From NCBI GenBank assembly GCA_023159155.1, contig JAJNNX010000061.1, positions 278,099 through 342,098 of the forward strand: a stretch of 64,000 nt of DNA. The letters are read 5' to 3'. The position numbers and the translations under genes are program-made. Below, piece after piece: positions 1 to 12,461 of this stretch; positions within the stretch are counted from its first letter, which is position 1, and the number at the start of each line of letters is the position of its first letter. Under the pieces are notes generated by a model. The model was given only the letters and a program-made list of their open reading frames with translations. It did no database searches and was not told the origin of the DNA. This stretch comes from Ustulina deusta. Lineage: Eukaryota > Ascomycota > Sordariomycetes > Xylariales > Xylariaceae.

Positions 1-2208
1 TTGTGATTCGCCACTGTGAACTACTTCTGTCACTTGATCCCCTTCCATCTGGGATAGTTGGTACTGAAGATTCTTTTTCGCTGTTGAAAATATATCTTGC
101 ATATTTAGGTTTCTGTTGCCTTCAAGCTCACTAGGCAGCTCTTCAGATCGCGCTTCTGCCTGGGAAACACCACCCAGCGTTCCACCTCGACAGCGACTAG
201 ATTGGGTGTCATCAAATGATAGTCGTGTTTGTCTAAAACCGTCTACACGTGGCGAGTGAGTCGAATCAATTTGTGACACATCTATATAGCGATGCTTCTC
301 AGCCGAGGAAGGTGGAGTCCAAGGGATTTGCTCACGACGGCGACGATGACGAGTTATATGTGAATGATTAAGCGGGACAACGGGGACTCCTAGTGGCTTG
401 CTCCCTGAAGGGCTCGCCATTGGACTGCGGTAGGGGCCACCCGGAATAGTGGACCGTTGAAGGCAAGGAAGCTTTGTACGCTCTGTCTCCCGGTGGCTTC
501 TAGGAACGTCAAGATCCCCGGGCGGTGCCATAATATGACGAAGAATCGGAAGTTCCGGTGTCAACGAACGTCCTGGGACACATTCTGGGACTGAATCCGG
601 TGACGCCTCACTCGAGCCATTCATCTTCGCAATTACCCAGGGGTTGAGGTGATCACTCACATTACGTTCCCCGCCTATTTCTTTTTCTTGAGAACCTAGG
701 GACTCCCGCGGCACCTGGGGTCGTTGTTGATGACTTCGATTCGGGAGCCCATCGAAATCAACTGACATATCAGCCTTCCATTGGTTTGGCGCTGAAAGGG
801 GGTCGCTCCGTTCACTGGAGCTAGGGTATTTCCTTGTATGTATAGGCGTAAATGGTATCGAGTCGGAAGTCTCAGTCTTTTGTGATTCCTGATCACATTT
901 TGGCTTCTTGACAGGACTCGCCTGATCCACAGAGCACTTTATATCATAGCGTGATGCTTCGGTAGAAAATTGGGGAGCGCAATCTGGAAGACTAGGCCGA
1001 GTCTGCGAACTGCGGGTACTATGGAGTTGGCCATGGCCCAACGAACTCGTGGTTGGTACGCCATCTGCTTGAGAGCTTGCTGTGCATGGCGTGTCTTGGT
1101 AGACCACTGCAGCTGGTTTGTATATTTCACTGCATAGATATCTGAACGCGTCCGCGACAGCTTGCTCGTCCGAAAATAGGACATCGTCTTTGGATGGCTC
1201 AATATTGGCGTCGTAGCTTCCAGGGGGGCAGCATATATTGAGCCGAACGAAGCAGTCACTAATGTCTTTCACCATTGTCGACCGTCTCAAATGTTCTATA
1301 TAGATTTTAGATAGCCGTTTGGCCACGCCTCGACCAGCATGCATAGGACGACCGTCGACGGAAAAATAATGACATTTTGGCATATTCCGAAGATCTACAT
1401 CTGGATTGGCAAGGAAGGCCTCAAGCAGGAAGTGGTCAGTTGTAGGTCTCGAGAGCCCTCGAGCTGAACAGTCGCCGTTTGTACTTGTGTAGCTTGTCTG
1501 GAATGTTCTTAGGATGCAATTGGATGTCACCTCGGTCCCAAACAATTGCAATGTTGCTTCGATCACGGTCGCATTGCGTTTGGGGGAATATGACCATGTC
1601 TTGGTTGGTGTGTGTAGGACTCTGAACATTATTTTAAGCTGCGGCCGTGCCATTATGTAGGATCGAAGGACTTCTTGGATCTTGTCGAGAGTCTTCTTTG
1701 CCTCCCTGGCAGCCATTTGCTGACGCACCGGCTGGTGACCAAACAAGTTGGTTACACTTACGGTTGTTCCCATAGGAGCAGAAGCTGACTTATGTGTCAG
1801 CACGCCGCCTTCATTAGGTGTCAATTGAAAGGCTGTGGCGACAGGTTCAGTAGAGGTCTTGGTCGTGATGGTTACGTTGGCCATAGAGTTCACACTTGCA
1901 AGAGCTTCGCCACGAAAACCGAGGCTCTTCCTAACAAGGTTCCCAAGCTCTTCAATTTTCCCAAGCTTACTTGTATGACCGCGTCTTCCTAGCGCGTCAA
2001 AATCATCAGGATGGATGCCAACGCCATTGTCTCGAACCTCGACCCTGGAGATGGTGTCGGAAGAGATGAGTATTTCGACCGAAGTAGCTTTGGCATCGAT
2101 GGCATTGTCTAATAATTCTTTGACTAGCAGAGCAGGCGTTACAATTACTACATGGGAACTTATCAATTGAGTTGTAGAATTAGGCAGACGAGAGATGGAA
2201 GAAGACAT
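1..2208 (-). CDS. MLH2: MutL-family mismatch repair protein, MLH2 type (3' end outside window)
   Basis: One uninterrupted frame of 736 codons runs from ATG at 2208 to the left edge, so the C-terminal part and stop are missing. The N-terminus carries the GHKL ATPase motifs of MutL proteins: E31-x3-N35 in ELLDNAIDA, DNGVGI at 60-65, TSK at 79-81 and GFRGEAL at 97-103. The conserved lysine of the second subdomain lies in NIEPSKDDVLF, about 335-345. From residue ~370 the protein is polar, low-complexity linker, as expected between the ATPase and dimerisation domains. The unusual GRRGHTSK loop and the SKDDVLF ending resemble the fungal MLH2 / human PMS1 branch better than MLH1, PMS1(PMS2) or MLH3; that subgroup call is from memory of the family and less certain than MutL itself. 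Known role: heterodimer with MLH1 in nuclear mismatch repair and gene-conversion control. It is divergent from RIB4, 864 bp away. Confidence 0.85.
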   Translation of the reverse strand, partial: MSSSISRLPNSTTQLISSHVVIVTPALLVKELLDNAIDAKATSVEILISSDTISRVEVRDNGVGIHPDDFDALGRRGHTSKLGKIEELGNLVRKSLGFRGEALASVNSMANVTITTKTSTEPVATAFQLTPNEGGVLTHKSASAPMGTTVSVTNLFGHQPVRQQMAAREAKKTLDKIQEVLRSYIMARPQLKIMFRVLHTPTKTWSYSPKRNATVIEATLQLFGTEVTSNCILRTFQTSYTSTNGDCSARGLSRPTTDHFLLEAFLANPDVDLRNMPKCHYFSVDGRPMHAGRGVAKRLSKIYIEHLRRSTMVKDISDCFVRLNICCPPGSYDANIEPSKDDVLFSDEQAVADAFRYLCSEIYKPAAVVYQDTPCTASSQADGVPTTSSLGHGQLHSTRSSQTRPSLPDCAPQFSTEASRYDIKCSVDQASPVKKPKCDQESQKTETSDSIPFTPIHTRKYPSSSERSDPLSAPNQWKADMSVDFDGLPNRSHQQRPQVPRESLGSQEKEIGGERNVSDHLNPWVIAKMNGSSEASPDSVPECVPGRSLTPELPILRHIMAPPGDLDVPRSHRETERTKLPCLQRSTIPGGPYRSPMASPSGSKPLGVPVVPLNHSHITRHRRRREQIPWTPPSSAEKHRYIDVSQIDSTHSPRVDGFRQTRLSFDDTQSSRCRGGTLGGVSQAEARSEELPSELEGNRNLNMQDIFSTAKKNLQYQLSQMEGDQVTEVVHSGESQ

Positions 2209-3072
2209 GGTCAAGTGGTAACTTCAGCTATCAAAGAAGTAGTAGGGGTTGGATAACACGACAAATGCACTTGGCCAAGATCAGATGGAAAGAGGGCGTA
2301 TAATAATGAACCCTAGAAAGGGCGATTTAATCGATTCGAGACTTCAGGGCGGAGTATGTAGGTACTGTGACTTGGCAAGGGAGATAGCTCATGATGGACT
2401 GTCGAGAAGAGAATTAGGAGTGAAGAGTCTACCTGCCAAGCCATGGGAGTTGGCACTCTGGCTTCGAGAAGGGCCTCGGAGGGCGATTGCGGCCCTGTGT
2501 AACAGGTAATCCTGCTAGATCACCATCGTGACTGCTCAATTTGGTTGAAGCTCACATCGGCCAGGGACAGTACATAGTCGCACCTGGTGCTTGTGCTTGT
2601 GTTGGTCTCTACATGTACCTGGGCAGGGTAGCAGACCCTTGTCCCCACTGCGTCATGCCCCGCCTTCGTGTCACGGTGGGGATTGTTTGCCTGCTGCCCA
2701 CCCATAGCTCATCAGTCAGCTCGCCGCTCCTGGAGCTCGTTTACATGTACTTGTATTATTATGAGGATTATATCTGTCAGTGAAGCTCCCTCGGTTGGCT
2801 ATCGCGATTGGAGCTTAAATACTAAATGATTAATTACTAGTGTGGCCTCTCCTTTAACGTCAATTCGCAATTGATTCCGGTTCTATGTTCGTCACCCCGC
2901 CGCCATCACCCTCCACCCAACGTTCCCGCCGCTCCGGTCCTTCGTCACATTCGCAATTAAGAAAATCTTGCTTTGAATGTCTTTCGAGAAAGAACAAAAC
3001 AATTAGTTAGGTGTATACATGAGCAAGTAGGAAAACGGAAGGAAACAGAAAGAAAGAACGAAAAAAATTAAT
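2209..3072. other. Intergenic, divergent MLH2/RIB4 promoter region
   Basis: This 864-bp spacer separates two divergently transcribed genes, so it should hold both promoters. The last ~250 bp before the RIB4 ATG are pyrimidine-rich and then A-rich (AAAGAAAGAACGAAAAAAATTA), a common fungal 5' leader composition. Short open frames on both strands have no recognisable product. Confidence 0.6.
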
Positions 3073-3769
3073 ATGGCTTCCACCTCGCTCAAAGGTCCCA
3101 AGCCAGAGGAGCACGACGGCAGCGCCCTGCGCATCGGCATCGTGCACGCACGCTGGAACGAGACTATCATCGCGCCGCTTCTCGAGGGCGCCAAGGCACA
3201 GCTGGCCAAATGCGGTGTCAAGGACTCTAATATCGTTGTACAGGCCGTCCCTGGATCCTGGGAGTTGCCCATTGCCGTCCAGCGGTAAATCTTCTCCTTC
3301 ACACACACACACACACCCCCATTTTTGCTACGTTTTCCTTATCCGTAGCTTCGAATTCTAATCGTGCTCTAGCATGTACACGGCATCTCAGATCCAGCAA
3401 TCCTCCTCAGGCGGTGCGTCAAGCGCCGGTGACCTCCTCGGCGCCTCGACGACGGACCTGGCCTCTCTCGCCACCGACGCGTCATCATCGCGGCCCTTTG
3501 ACGCTATCATCGCTATCGGCGTCCTGATTAAGGGCGAGACCATGCATTTCGAATACATCTCGGACGCCGTTTCTCAGGGCCTGATGCGTGTTGGTCTGGA
3601 CCTCGGTGTACCTGTTATCTTCGGCGTCCTAACCGTCCTCAATGACGACCAGGCCAAGGCACGCGCGGGACTGACGAGAGAAAGCCACAATCATGGCGAG
3701 GACTGGGGTCTCGCCGCTGTTGAGTTGGGTGTTAAACGCGCGGCTTGGGCCCAAGGAAAGATGGAGTGA
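3073..3769 (+). CDS. RIB4: 6,7-dimethyl-8-ribityllumazine synthase
   Basis: Penultimate enzyme of riboflavin synthesis: it condenses 5-amino-6-ribitylaminouracil with 3,4-dihydroxy-2-butanone 4-phosphate. Two exons, 3073-3284 and 3373-3769, join in phase (CG|C, arginine) across an 88-bp GT-AG intron to give 202 residues. Family hallmarks are all present: HARWNETI near the N-terminus, PGSWELP before the splice, [33 protein letters not shown], and the active-site segment HNHGEDWG near the C-terminus. A ~25-residue Ser/Ala/Thr-rich stretch after the splice junction lengthens the protein relative to yeast Rib4 (about 170 aa). The intron contains a short (CA)n run at 3300-3315. Expected to be cytosolic and to form a homopentamer like other fungal lumazine synthases. 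Confidence 0.96.
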
Positions 3770-4425
3770 AGCGTCCGCCAAGAGAAAGAGCAACTATGGG
3801 TGGATAAAAGACTTATAATTTGATGACTTAACTTGGGAGAAGTGCATCAGACAGATCTCTTGCATGTGGTATTAGCTACAATAATGCCCAGACTACACTT
3901 TTCAGACCACACCGAGGCAAACTTTGGACTCCCATTGCATTGAGCGATCAAACGAGATCGTTGCCCTCTTTCCGTTGTAGGTGTCTATTTGCAACATCTT
4001 GCAAATTTATATTAGATTAAATGTAGTGGTATGTAGGCTTCGTCTATCATGCTCCATCCGTCACACTACTGAGAACCCTGATGATTGAGTGAGAAGCACC
4101 CTGGGTGGTAGCTGCTGTCCCGTTCACCAGTGCGCCAATTTCGGCTCATGTCGTGTAGCAAAAGAAAAGCATTGCTATTGCCTCTAGCCAGGGCATAGCA
4201 CCAAAAAATCCGCACATATACAACAGTCCTCGAAACCTCCTATGCCCAAGCTCCCACGGCTTGCGGTAAAAATAAAAAATAAAAAAGCAAGCCAAGCAGG
4301 CTATCGCTATAAGGTGATATCAGCGCGATGCTCATATGAAGGTGATGGCAAGATGCTCCTATCTTTTTTCTAACCGGGAAATGATGTTGATGTTAGTGAA
4401 TTGCAAAAACCAAAATGCTTGTCAT
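3770..4425. other. Intergenic between convergent genes
   Basis: The RIB4 and 910-aa-protein genes converge here, so the interval should hold two 3' UTRs and polyadenylation sites. A-rich tracts (for example around 4268-4290) are compatible with that. No further gene is visible. Confidence 0.5.
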
Positions 4426-7391
4426 TTAGTTAATGAGAGCCCCGATACCCGAGTCGAACATCTTTTTGGAACGCCAGAGGCCTTTCTTTTGCTCTCGTTT
4501 TGCCTTCATAGCCGCCCAGCCTTCATCATCATCGTCGTCGTTGTCCTTGGCGGGGGGCGCCTTGGGTTCGGCTTGGAGATTCGAAGGAATATGTGGGATA
4601 GTAGCCCCCATGGTAGATGTTCGGCCAGAATGGTCAAAACCGATACTAGAGACAGGACGATAACGACCAGGCAGCCCAATGTTACTTCGCTCCGAAGGTG
4701 CAATAGAGGGAGCGTAACCCCCACCTTGAATGTGGATTGAAGGGATATAATTTGGCTGCGGAGCTTTCTGAACCCATGAGGCTGAGCTTGGTTGAACCAT
4801 GCTCATGGTCCTCATCTGTGGTCCTCCTTGTGGCACATCTAAGCTTAGCCCAGATCCCATAGAGCCATTCATAGATGGGCCAATAAATGAGGCGCGCGAG
4901 GCATCCCCGCCCATCATCGAATTGCGTGCCATGTCTCCTCCCAAGAACGAGTTGCGCGACATATCCCCGAATTGCCCCGCAGACTGTGTTGGCATATGTC
5001 CCATGGGCCGGGGTGGCGCTTGGTTCTGGGCGGTATTCTGTGTGGCCATCATCTGCATGAATTGCATTTGCATTTGCATGAATTGATGCATTTGCTGATT
5101 CATCTGAATTTGCGCTTGATCGCCAGGTGTGAGCATTGGTGCCTGCGTTGGCTGCATGCCCATTGGGTACATCATCTGTGGCGGGATCCCGCCGATAGGA
5201 TCGAATCCCGGGTTCGTTTGCAACTGGGACATGCTGTTTTTGGCGTTATCAATGGCGGGACTGCCTCGTCTGAGGGCCCTAGCCCTTTCTTCGTTGGCAA
5301 TGACACCTACTAGACCACCGGTTGGAAGTGGCCTTGATTGGGCTGGCGCACCACCTGCAAAAGCAATGGATTCTCGAGGGGGCTGATTGATGAGTCCGGC
5401 CCCAAGATATGGATCCTGTGGTAATTTTCGAGCGAAAGGTGGAAGTCGACCGCCCGGTGTGCCTCCCAGAGCGTTATCGCCGGTCACCGAATTTACACTA
5501 GGGGTAGCTGGTGGTTGCATAGAGGCTCTTAGGTTCGGATGCGATCCCATGGTACTGAGACGAGTCGGTGGTCGATTCTTATTAGGAAACCCATGTGCTG
5601 CCAGTATGGCAAGTGGCACCTCCTCATCTTCTTCAGAACCATCGGACGGTGGCGTAGGTGTGTTGCCATTGTTTACAGCATGGTTTAGTGGGAGATTGGG
5701 GGTGCTTAATGACGTGGATATAGCGGGTCGTGGAGTGGGATTTGAAGATTCGCCCGTGACTTTCATCATTTGTTGCCGGTACACTGACAAATGAGCCTCT
5801 TGCTTTTGTCGTTGCTTTTGTAGCTGCTTGGACCTTTCCAACTCATCGTCCTCATCGTCATCGTAGTTAATCTCTTCATCTTCCTTATCTGACTCGTTGG
5901 AGCCTATCAAACCGAGCTTTTCCTCCTTGGCTTTATTTTGGCGGTACTTCTCAAATTCCAGGGGAGTCATGACCTTGTTACCATGGTTCTTGGACGAATT
6001 TGAGCCGCTGCCAATTCGTGGTGCAATCCGTGGGGGCCGACCAAACGATCTGTCAAAAATATTGTCGTCACGCTGGTTTGCATCATATCGCGTCTTGGAG
6101 TAGGACCCGTTTAAGCCCGCGCTAGGAGTGGACTGACTGGCGCGAGTAGGGTCGGCTGCGCTGCTTGACAGAAATTTAGATGCCGCTGTCAAATCACTCA
6201 ATAAAGTTGTATCTTCAGTATCTTCTTCTGATGCGCGGCGATCGGGAGATGTACTACTCGGTTTTGCAGCATTTGCGACTGGGGGTGGAGGTGCTACCGC
6301 GCCTTTATTGACGGGGGACGAATACATCCGCCCAGGTCCAAGCAATCCTTCGTTCGAGTTTAGGCTATTCCATGACTTTGGTGGAGGTTCTATCGGAGCA
6401 GAGTGGTCTAGATGGAGAGGTGACGGTTGGTTGGGTTTGCTATTTGCCGCATCGCGTTCTTTCAAAGTTGCAACGCTGGACCGTTTATCGAATTTGGTTA
6501 GCATACTACTACTCCATTCACCGCCAAGATCTAGCTTGAAATCTGAGTCCTCGAGCTTTGGCGGTGTCGCACTGGTTACTGTCGAAGAGGTCGCAGCTCG
6601 AGAGCGTCCGTTCGGTGTCTCCGGTGTTCTGTGTTCGGGTATGGGAGGAGCAGCCTCCTCCGAAGGTATTGGGGGAAGGGTATGTTTCTTGCTACCGCCA
6701 AACGAAAATGTCCTACTAGCTTGCTTGAGAAAACCAGAACTCCTGTGGACAGGGGGGACGGGGGGGATAGCGTCGAAGTGGTCGGCTGAAGGCAACGGCT
6801 TTCTGCTTGTCGGGATCCGCCATTCTTCCTGCGGAGGAATGTAATCAGTGGAGGAGGGAGTCATCGATACATTACTATGACGGGAAGAATTGTCAGACCC
6901 CGTTTTAGTAGTATTGGAGCTGCCACTGCCACTAAGAAAAGATCAGCACAATTGCCCAGCACTGAAATCAGCCACGATGCCTCTCAACTGGGCATAGCTC
7001 GAACGAAATGAGAGCGCTATTGAGCCATGGGCCGTCTGAGAGAAAGCCTGGAGATCCTAGCCACCCCAGTGCCGCTGTACTGTATCAAATTGTACGCAAG
7101 GGCCATCATGTTGGCATAGGATATATATAGGGATTGATGTAGTGAGGTCAGGGACAGCACGTACCGACTACTATTCAAGCCTGCAAAGAGATTGTCTTCC
7201 ATAGCCAAGTCGTGAATATTGGTTTTTGCTGCACCGCCAGCCGTCCTACTCAGTTTCGCACCACCGTCAAAGGTTTTGACATTGCCACTATTGGGTCTTT
7301 CTAGCACCCGAAATGAAGGCTCAACCACCGCCCCATTTTGATCATCGGCTGCGGTCGATTTCCGCCGGAAGTTGACTGGAAATCTAGGCAT
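4426..7391 (-). CDS. Conserved disordered Ser/Pro-rich protein with Gln/Met-rich segment, function unknown
   Basis: Two exons, 7391-7165 and 6931-4426, are separated by a 233-bp intron with GTACGT donor and TTCTTAG acceptor; together they make 2733 nt, 910 residues. The start MPRFPVNFRRKS and the junction NSSRGSGSSNTTK look like the beginning of a filamentous-ascomycete protein I have seen only as hypothetical. There is no recognisable enzyme domain. Most of it is Ser/Pro/Asn-rich and presumably disordered. It has PPVPP-type proline clusters, an acidic patch followed by a Gln/Lys-rich, probably helical stretch (KQLQKQRQKQ), and a Gln/Met-rich block (repeats of QFMQMQM type). The C-terminus is acidic and then basic: DDDDDEGWAAMKAKREQKK, ending FDSGIGALIN. 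The conserved ends suggest short binding motifs at both termini; that is inference. Convergent with RIB4. Confidence 0.82.
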
Positions 7392-10300
7392 ATAGAACAG
7401 CTCGACTTGAACCGATGAATATCACCAAGAACCCATAAATACCGGCAAGCAGTCGGCGGGAGTAATGATCGTCCGGAGGCTCGTTCGGACGGACCACTGT
7501 GGAGAAACAGACGAATGTATGGGACGGAGTACCTAATCGTGGTATCTCCGCGAAGACCTCGACTAGGGCGTCTAGAGTCTGGAAACAAGCACACTAAGCG
7601 GAAAACTGCATAATGAGCGATTAGCCGTGTTCTTCTCATGTAAGTGCCCGCTGTTCTGAAAGCTTGTGGAAGATCCAACAACCTCAGCCAGACGACCTTG
7701 TTAGACGGATGAGGCGACTATGATGTAAGGCGAGAGCGAAATGACTACCCACGGGTCCTAGGGGATCTGGGATGACACAACGAACCGTAAAGATGGACTT
7801 TGCAGAGTAATACAAACCGTGGCATTCAGTGCTCGGGAGCTCGGCACCCATAACAGAGGATGTCCAGGGTACGGGAGAGAAAAAGTTCAAGACCGACATA
7901 CAAAAAGCTTCTTACTTACATGCCTAGGACACGGGGAACGGAGCGGGAGCAGTTCGCTGAAGTGAATGGATTCGGTGTATATACGTAGATAGACAGATAT
8001 GCTCCCAATATTAATGAATGGCGAGTAGTCAATATGATGGACAAATGTAAACCGGCTGGTTGATCGAGCAGGAATGGGTTGACTGATGCGTTGTATGTAT
8101 AGTTATGGTTGTATGAGTATGACAATAATATGAGAATATCAAACAAGAGCGTTGTTGAATTAGGTACTAAATGTTCGAAGGTTTGGCGAATGTCGGCGAG
8201 ACAACCAGCGAAAAGGGCTCTGCGAAGAAGCAAAAAGGGGGTGGATCGTCGCCTAGGACAGGATACAGTATATTGTAACAAAGAGAAAAAATTATATGCT
8301 GTATTCTGCAGAACGAGGGCAAAGACAAATTAGGTCTGCAACAAGGGAACTAAAATTCAGGAACGCTTGAACCGGGCACAGCAATGACAGGCAGGATATG
8401 CGGTTGAGAGATACTGAAGGGTCAAGGAGATTGGGAATGAAGACGGAAGGTTTGGGGTGGGAAATGGGCTTGGTAGCTACCAAGGTCGCGAGAAAGCGAT
8501 CGAATGACTTAATGGCGGCTAGGTCAGGTACACTAGCGTAGTCGCGGCAGGACAACACTGCGTGCCTACACTAAAAATGAATCCGGAGTTTACGCCATAG
8601 TACTTGCTACTTTGAGGCAGGTATACGGCACAGTGTAGACCGCCGAGACTACGACCTAACGGGCACTGTAATGCTTCGGTAGAAAACTTGGGCGCTCTGC
8701 ATAGTCGTAGCAGAAAGCGAGCACTGTACGGAGTACGGATCCGGATTTCAGCATCATTACTAGGTCGCATGCACCATGCATAAGTAATGTGTTACCTAGC
8801 CACTGCAGTGTACACCTGTTTAAGTGAGGTAGTAGGTAGTAGTCTAGGTAGGTAATTCCAGCTTGCTTTGACGGCTTACAAAAAAACAGGTGGCTCAGAA
8901 CAGTTAACTTACTAGTAGTAACAAAACGCAAAGTTGTTGCTGGGTAGTACCTACCTAGGTAATGTATATCTGGCTTTGTTCTGGTATCTAGGTACTTCGC
9001 CTCTGCCTCCTTCATCAATCCTTGTCCAGTTTCTCGTCACAAATCAAAGCAGAGCATTCTAGCACGCGCTTACTTATACAACCCACTACCAAGCGCCGCG
9101 CTGGGTGTCCACATGGCCTTCATGCTTGTCCTCTTCGGAGAGGGCTCTACTGGATTGTTTGCTGCAAGGACGGAATCGAGGTGCCACTCGTCAAAAACAG
9201 GATTCTGAATGATATGCATACCTATTTGTTTTACGGTCTCAGGCATTCCCCTCGTTATCATTCTGCCTTCGAAATCAGACAAGGAAAAGAGAGCTTGTAA
9301 GAGGCAATGCAGTTGGCATTTCTCTTTTTACGCCGGGATGAGATACCTAGTCGTGGCACAGGATTGCTCATGATTCAACGTGCCCCATACTGCTTGTTTT
9401 GTCTCGACGATCCTGACACCATTTGACCTGCCTGGATCTAGGGTTGTCGTTGTCAGGACAGGGAAGGCTTGCCAAGATGCTGAAATCGGCGAAGCATTGC
9501 AGGAGGCTCGGGGGTACCAAGCAGTTTTAGGCAAAGCCTGCCCGGTGGCGTGCCCACATACTAAGGACGGCGCAATGCCTACCCCTCTGAACCCGTCGGC
9601 TATTGGTGCCGCAAGACCTCTTTGCTGGTGGTTGTGGCTCTCGCTTCTCTCGTCCCAATCCTGACTTTTGAGACTCATCGGACTTTCACAGAGACAAAAG
9701 GCGGAGACATGGAGCAATAAAGACCCCGCCACTGTGGTTTCCTGCTTGAATGTACGCGGAACGCGATTCTTTTTATTTTTGATTTTCCCCAAAATGTTTG
9801 GCGATTAATCCTTTCCCCGAATGTCCGGCTGGCTAGTAGTGTGATGGCTCTCGTCAAGAAATAAAATAAATTATGGTCTACCTAGAAGATAACTGCTTGG
9901 TAGATTTATACAATACATCAAGATCGACAGGAGACGCAAAATTCGTATACCTACTTGACCTGGTGTTCTTGCTGACTCGGTAGCATCTACCACGCCTGCG
10001 GCTCATGACGAGCTTGCCGGACATGAACGAGAAAATACTACCCGCTTACGAGAGGTTTAGTGTCCCACCTCGTACAGGTGACAACACTCTATCATCAAGG
10101 ATGGTTATTCTAAGAAAAAACCTAATAACATAGTGGGTCTTTGTACAGCCGACTACTGCAGTATACTGTACTAGGCACACTTCACATATCCTACACTGCT
10201 ACACAGTAGCTACAGTACAGTACGTAGACGATGTTACCTGCCTGGGCGAGTAGGAATACCCTCGGATATGATGTGATGCACTGAGCAAGTAAGTTGTCTG

Positions 10301-12461
10301 TTGTAGTGGAGAGTTGACGACTGCCGAGACAGCTAGCAGCCTAAAAAAAAGCCCAAGAGTTTATGGTAGTACATACTATAAATGTCTGGCGCTGATGCTC
10401 AAGAACGCACTGATAGCTCCAGAACAGCCATGGAAGATGCCAAATCATCTATATATAAAAAAAGAGTGTTGCCATCCGAATGCGGCATTCGGCTAGTGGA
10501 AAAACTCAAATGCAAAATACCTACAGGACAGCGCTTTTTATGACGGCCCACCCCTTTTGACAGCCTTTGTGCTGCTGGATGGTTTCGCTACTATATACAG
10601 TACCTACTAGTAAGAACCAAGGGACGAAAAAAAGTCCGTCCCTCCCCGCAGAACTATCGTGCACTATGTACACTAAGTACCTAGGGTACTTGTTAGGTTA
10701 GCGTATCCATCCATGACTTTAGTATGTAGATCTTACGTTCGTATTCAGATTCACGGTTTACTGCCTAGGAATCTCAGCCAATCAGCACTTTAACAGCTGA
10801 AAGCTACTAGATTTTTTTCTTTTTTCAGCCAAAATTAGCCATCTACACTGCGAATCATGCCATGTGAGGCATCACGTTGTGCTAGATAATTAGTATTTTT
10901 CTCCTTATATGCGTACTAGTATGTATTGTTTATCTAGTAACGTCCCGACTGTCCGGCAGCTGAAGGTGCGGTGCTACCGACCATCTGTGTGTCTCATCTC
11001 ATCTCGCCATCCGATTGCCAAGTTCTGTCATCTCATCACAACACATTAGTGTAGTCGCTACTCGCAACAAAGGTGTCTCTTCAATGTATACTTCTCGCCG
11101 GACACACCACCTAATGGAGTACACGATGTTATTTTGATTCGTGTTCACATAGTGACTATTGTTGTCTTGGGTTCTCATCCAAGTGTTCTCACAAAGTACT
11201 TGGTTTCATGCCCAAGGAAGAGCAAATGAGTCGTGCGGCATTCTGCTACACTACGGACGGGCACCATGGTTGCGGGTGGTGTTTTTGTCAAGCCCCTGAA
11301 CCATATCCGGGCTCTCCGGTTTAGCTCGCTGCTGCCTACATGTATACACTGCAGTTCACTAGCACCAATATACCACACTGCATAGCAGTTAAATTCTCCG
11401 AAGATATCGACAGTTGATCGGCATAATTATCACGATAGTTGCTTCTTCCTGCGCCAGACAAGAGCAGTTCCCGAACAATTGACAAGAATGGTCCATGTAC
11501 GCAACAATAAAACCGCATGCAGCGCAGCACTTGAAGTTTCAGCTTAATTGATAGTGTTACCCTCTGGGTGGTAAACACACCCGTGGCGGCGAGTCTGAGA
11601 CAAGAATAATCATTGCATTACTGGATACATATAGAGGAACAAACCTCACGGACTTCCAATGTGGCTTTTATTTACATACGTATGCTACTACCTGCTGTTA
11701 CAATAGTACACCGCTGTAGTGTGATACTGTAGCAATTTGTTTCCGTTCGCTGCATGCATTCATCTATTCATTGTACATCTAATACATGTACAGATCGAAG
11801 CCCTTCAGCTTGATCGCTGCCGGTCTGTTCAATTATTTTTAATGTCGTACGCATCACGATTCGGACTACCGAAATGCGCATACTTTGCATGGTCGTGAGC
11901 AGAGTTTGTACACGCACTACCTACCTAGGCTAGGTATTGCACAGCTCTAGATCCCCCACTTATTCACATGTAGATGGGACACCTTGTATAGTAGTCTCCT
12001 GAAGATGCTGTCTCAGACACTTGCTGCTTGGTGTAACAGTACTAGCCAGACTGCTGGGTAGCTTAGCTATGTAGGTATATATATACCCAAAACTCGGGTC
12101 ATTGGGTATCTGAGGCCTTGAGCCTGCGGCGGATGTATTTCATACGAGGCAATACCTGTTTAAAGACAAGTCCTTTATCTTTTACCGGGAGCACTCGTGG
12201 CGCGCACGCGTCGAGCTTTTCCCCGCCATGATCTTCCAAGCTAATACGTTTCATTCCCCTCCACACATTCACGCCTGCAACGGAAAACGGAATGTCTGCT
12301 TTCACTTCGCCTTGCGATTGATGAACCGGGTACCTCCCTAATTTTACGCCCCCCCCTCCCCTCTGCTTGAGAACGCCGCGGCGAATTGCTTGGCTGGTCC
12401 TCCCAGCTGCTCTCTCAGCCCAGTTCCGCCATGGAATTTCTGTCCTCTCCGGCTCCGGACG
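7392..12461. other. 5.1 kb intergenic stretch without a recognisable gene
   Basis: No frame here exceeds about 155 codons, and none resembles a known protein; overlapping short frames on both strands look like chance openings. The sequence is of ordinary composition rather than A+T-degraded. Short motifs built from CTACCTAGGTA recur (8841-8855, 8948-8964, 11918-11938), as in other spacers of this window. Part of it must serve as promoter for the 910-aa protein (minus) and for ADE8 (plus). Non-coding transcripts cannot be excluded. Confidence 0.5.

Noticed and set aside
9328..9792. 154-codon minus-strand ORF as a hypothetical gene
   Set aside because: An equally open antisense frame (9380-9664) and no recognisable feature.
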